Of a stretch of 64,000 bases of DNA, positions 63,334 to 64,000 are shown piece by piece. Each line of letters starts with the position of its first letter. The first letter of the stretch is position 1. Below the pieces are notes generated by a model. That model did no database searches. It worked only from the letters and a program-made list of their open reading frames with translations, and was not told the DNA's origin. Made by a program: the position numbers and the translations under genes. Source of the stretch: Pseudomonadota bacterium (GTDB lineage Bacteria; Pseudomonadota; Gammaproteobacteria; Burkholderiales; Burkholderiaceae_C); contig JAFEDY010000022.1 in NCBI GenBank assembly GCA_018241405.1, positions 124,001 to 188,000 on the forward strand, in the 5' to 3' direction.

Positions 63334-64000
63334 ATGGAAGCTCGGAATCCCTGGGGTGTCTTCGTCGCCCTGCTATTTGGCACCTTCGTCACGATCGAGG
63401 CCGCCGCGTTCCAGGCACCGGCCCTTCCCAGCGTCACACGGCACTTTGGCATCCCCGTCAATCTCGCCGCGCTGATCCTGGTTCTCTATTTCCTCGCGCT
63501 CACCGTGTTTGCACCCATCATGGGCCGCTTCGGCGACCAGCATGGGCGCAAGAAGGTGCTCACCGGCGGGCTGCTGATCTTCGCACTGTCGGAGTTCGCG
63601 GCCGCCTGGGCGCCCAACTTCCCTACCTTCCTCACAGCTCGGTTCGCACAGGGCTTCGGTGTCGCCTGCATTCTGCCGGGCGTGTTCGCCTATGTCACCC
63701 ATTTGTTCCCGGAGCAGCGTCGCGGCACGGCCCTAGGCGTCCTGACCTTCACGATGACCTTCGGTGCCGCCTCCGGCGGTCTGCTCGGCGGCCTGCTCAT
63801 CGACCGCCTCGGCTGGCCCAGCGTGTACTGGATTAGCGGAGCCCTGGCGCTCGTCGGACTTCTGACTGTGCGCCTGCTGGTGCCGGAGATCCGCGCCAAA
63901 CGCATGGATGGCACCTTTGACTACCCGGGGGCAATGCTGTTGTTCGCAGCCATCGCATCGCTGCTGTCCCTGCCGACATGGGCCGGCAACTTCGGTGCCC
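63334..64000 (+). CDS. MFS permease (partial, runs off right edge)
   Basis: The first 222 residues of a major facilitator starting at the ATG at 63334, after TGGAG. NPWGVFVALLFGTFVTIEAA begins the first helix; the loop after helix 2 is MGRFGDQHGRKKVLTGG, a clear MFS signature A. Several membrane segments follow up to the edge. It probably moves the growth substrate or a product of the island; the C-terminus is outside the window. Confidence 0.85.
   Translation, partial: MEARNPWGVFVALLFGTFVTIEAAAFQAPALPSVTRHFGIPVNLAALILVLYFLALTVFAPIMGRFGDQHGRKKVLTGGLLIFALSEFAAAWAPNFPTFLTARFAQGFGVACILPGVFAYVTHLFPEQRRGTALGVLTFTMTFGAASGGLLGGLLIDRLGWPSVYWISGALALVGLLTVRLLVPEIRAKRMDGTFDYPGAMLLFAAIASLLSLPTWAGNFGA

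Noticed and set aside
1-64000. tRNA, rRNA, CRISPR array or replication origin
   Set aside because: No cloverleaf with CCA-type ends, no rRNA-like block, no spaced direct repeats and no iteron cluster were noticed while reading.

Overview
The window reads as a high-GC betaproteobacterial chromosome of the Comamonadaceae type (Acidovorax / Alicycliphilus / Comamonas relatives). The evidence for this is the gene families of the first 17 kb and two copies of a short intergenic repeat (about 9731-9780 and 13372-13422) of a kind I remember from that family. No rRNA, tRNA or CRISPR array was seen.

Positions 1-17.0 kb are ordinary core and accessory metabolism. They hold the 5' part of hrpA (minus strand, running off the left edge), a biotin-type ECF transporter (bioM-bioN-bioY) in one minus-strand run with an AMP-forming acyl-CoA ligase, a thiolase and a nitroreductase, then an MFS permease, a glyoxalase and a sugar-acid module. 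That module comprises eda and edd (Entner-Doudoroff), a TRAP transporter (dctP, dctM, dctQ), gluconokinase and a LacI-type regulator with two matching operator-like palindromes.

At 17.1-18.3 kb lie decayed transposase pieces (IS1634-like and IS5-like). They mark the junction with a very different region that continues to the right edge.

Positions 18.3-64 kb form a catabolic island built on CoA thioesters and, unusually for a betaproteobacterium, on the deazaflavin cofactor F420. It contains six class III CoA-transferases (two adjacent pairs and two singles), two acyl-CoA dehydrogenases, two MaoC-type hydratase halves, four crotonases (one MenB/BadI-like), and two lipid-transfer-protein thiolase/aldolases each paired with a DUF35 zinc-ribbon partner. 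It also carries an ETF alpha subunit without its beta subunit, a membrane Fe-S oxidoreductase fused to an Old Yellow Enzyme domain, a second OYE/Fe-S/FAD reductase, a three-subunit molybdenum hydroxylase with a CoxG-like protein, an amidohydrolase, and AraC and LuxR regulators. The F420 part consists of two luciferase-like oxidoreductases, a deazaflavin-dependent (DDN) reductase, NADPH:F420 oxidoreductase, and a complete-looking biosynthesis operon cofE-cofD-cofC-cofGH. An MFS permease follows at the right edge.

The likely logic is that CoA-transferases activate a carboxylated, probably alicyclic or polycyclic compound. Dehydrogenases, hydratases and retro-aldolases shorten a side chain, a BadI-like hydrolase may open a ring, and F420H2 made by the reductase drives one or more hydride transfers. 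The substrate cannot be read from the sequence. The island is a mosaic: besides the left junction it holds an IS3 scar, a broken xdhC-like gene, an acyl-CoA dehydrogenase stump, and a 267-bp IS630-derived miniature element just upstream of the F420 operon.
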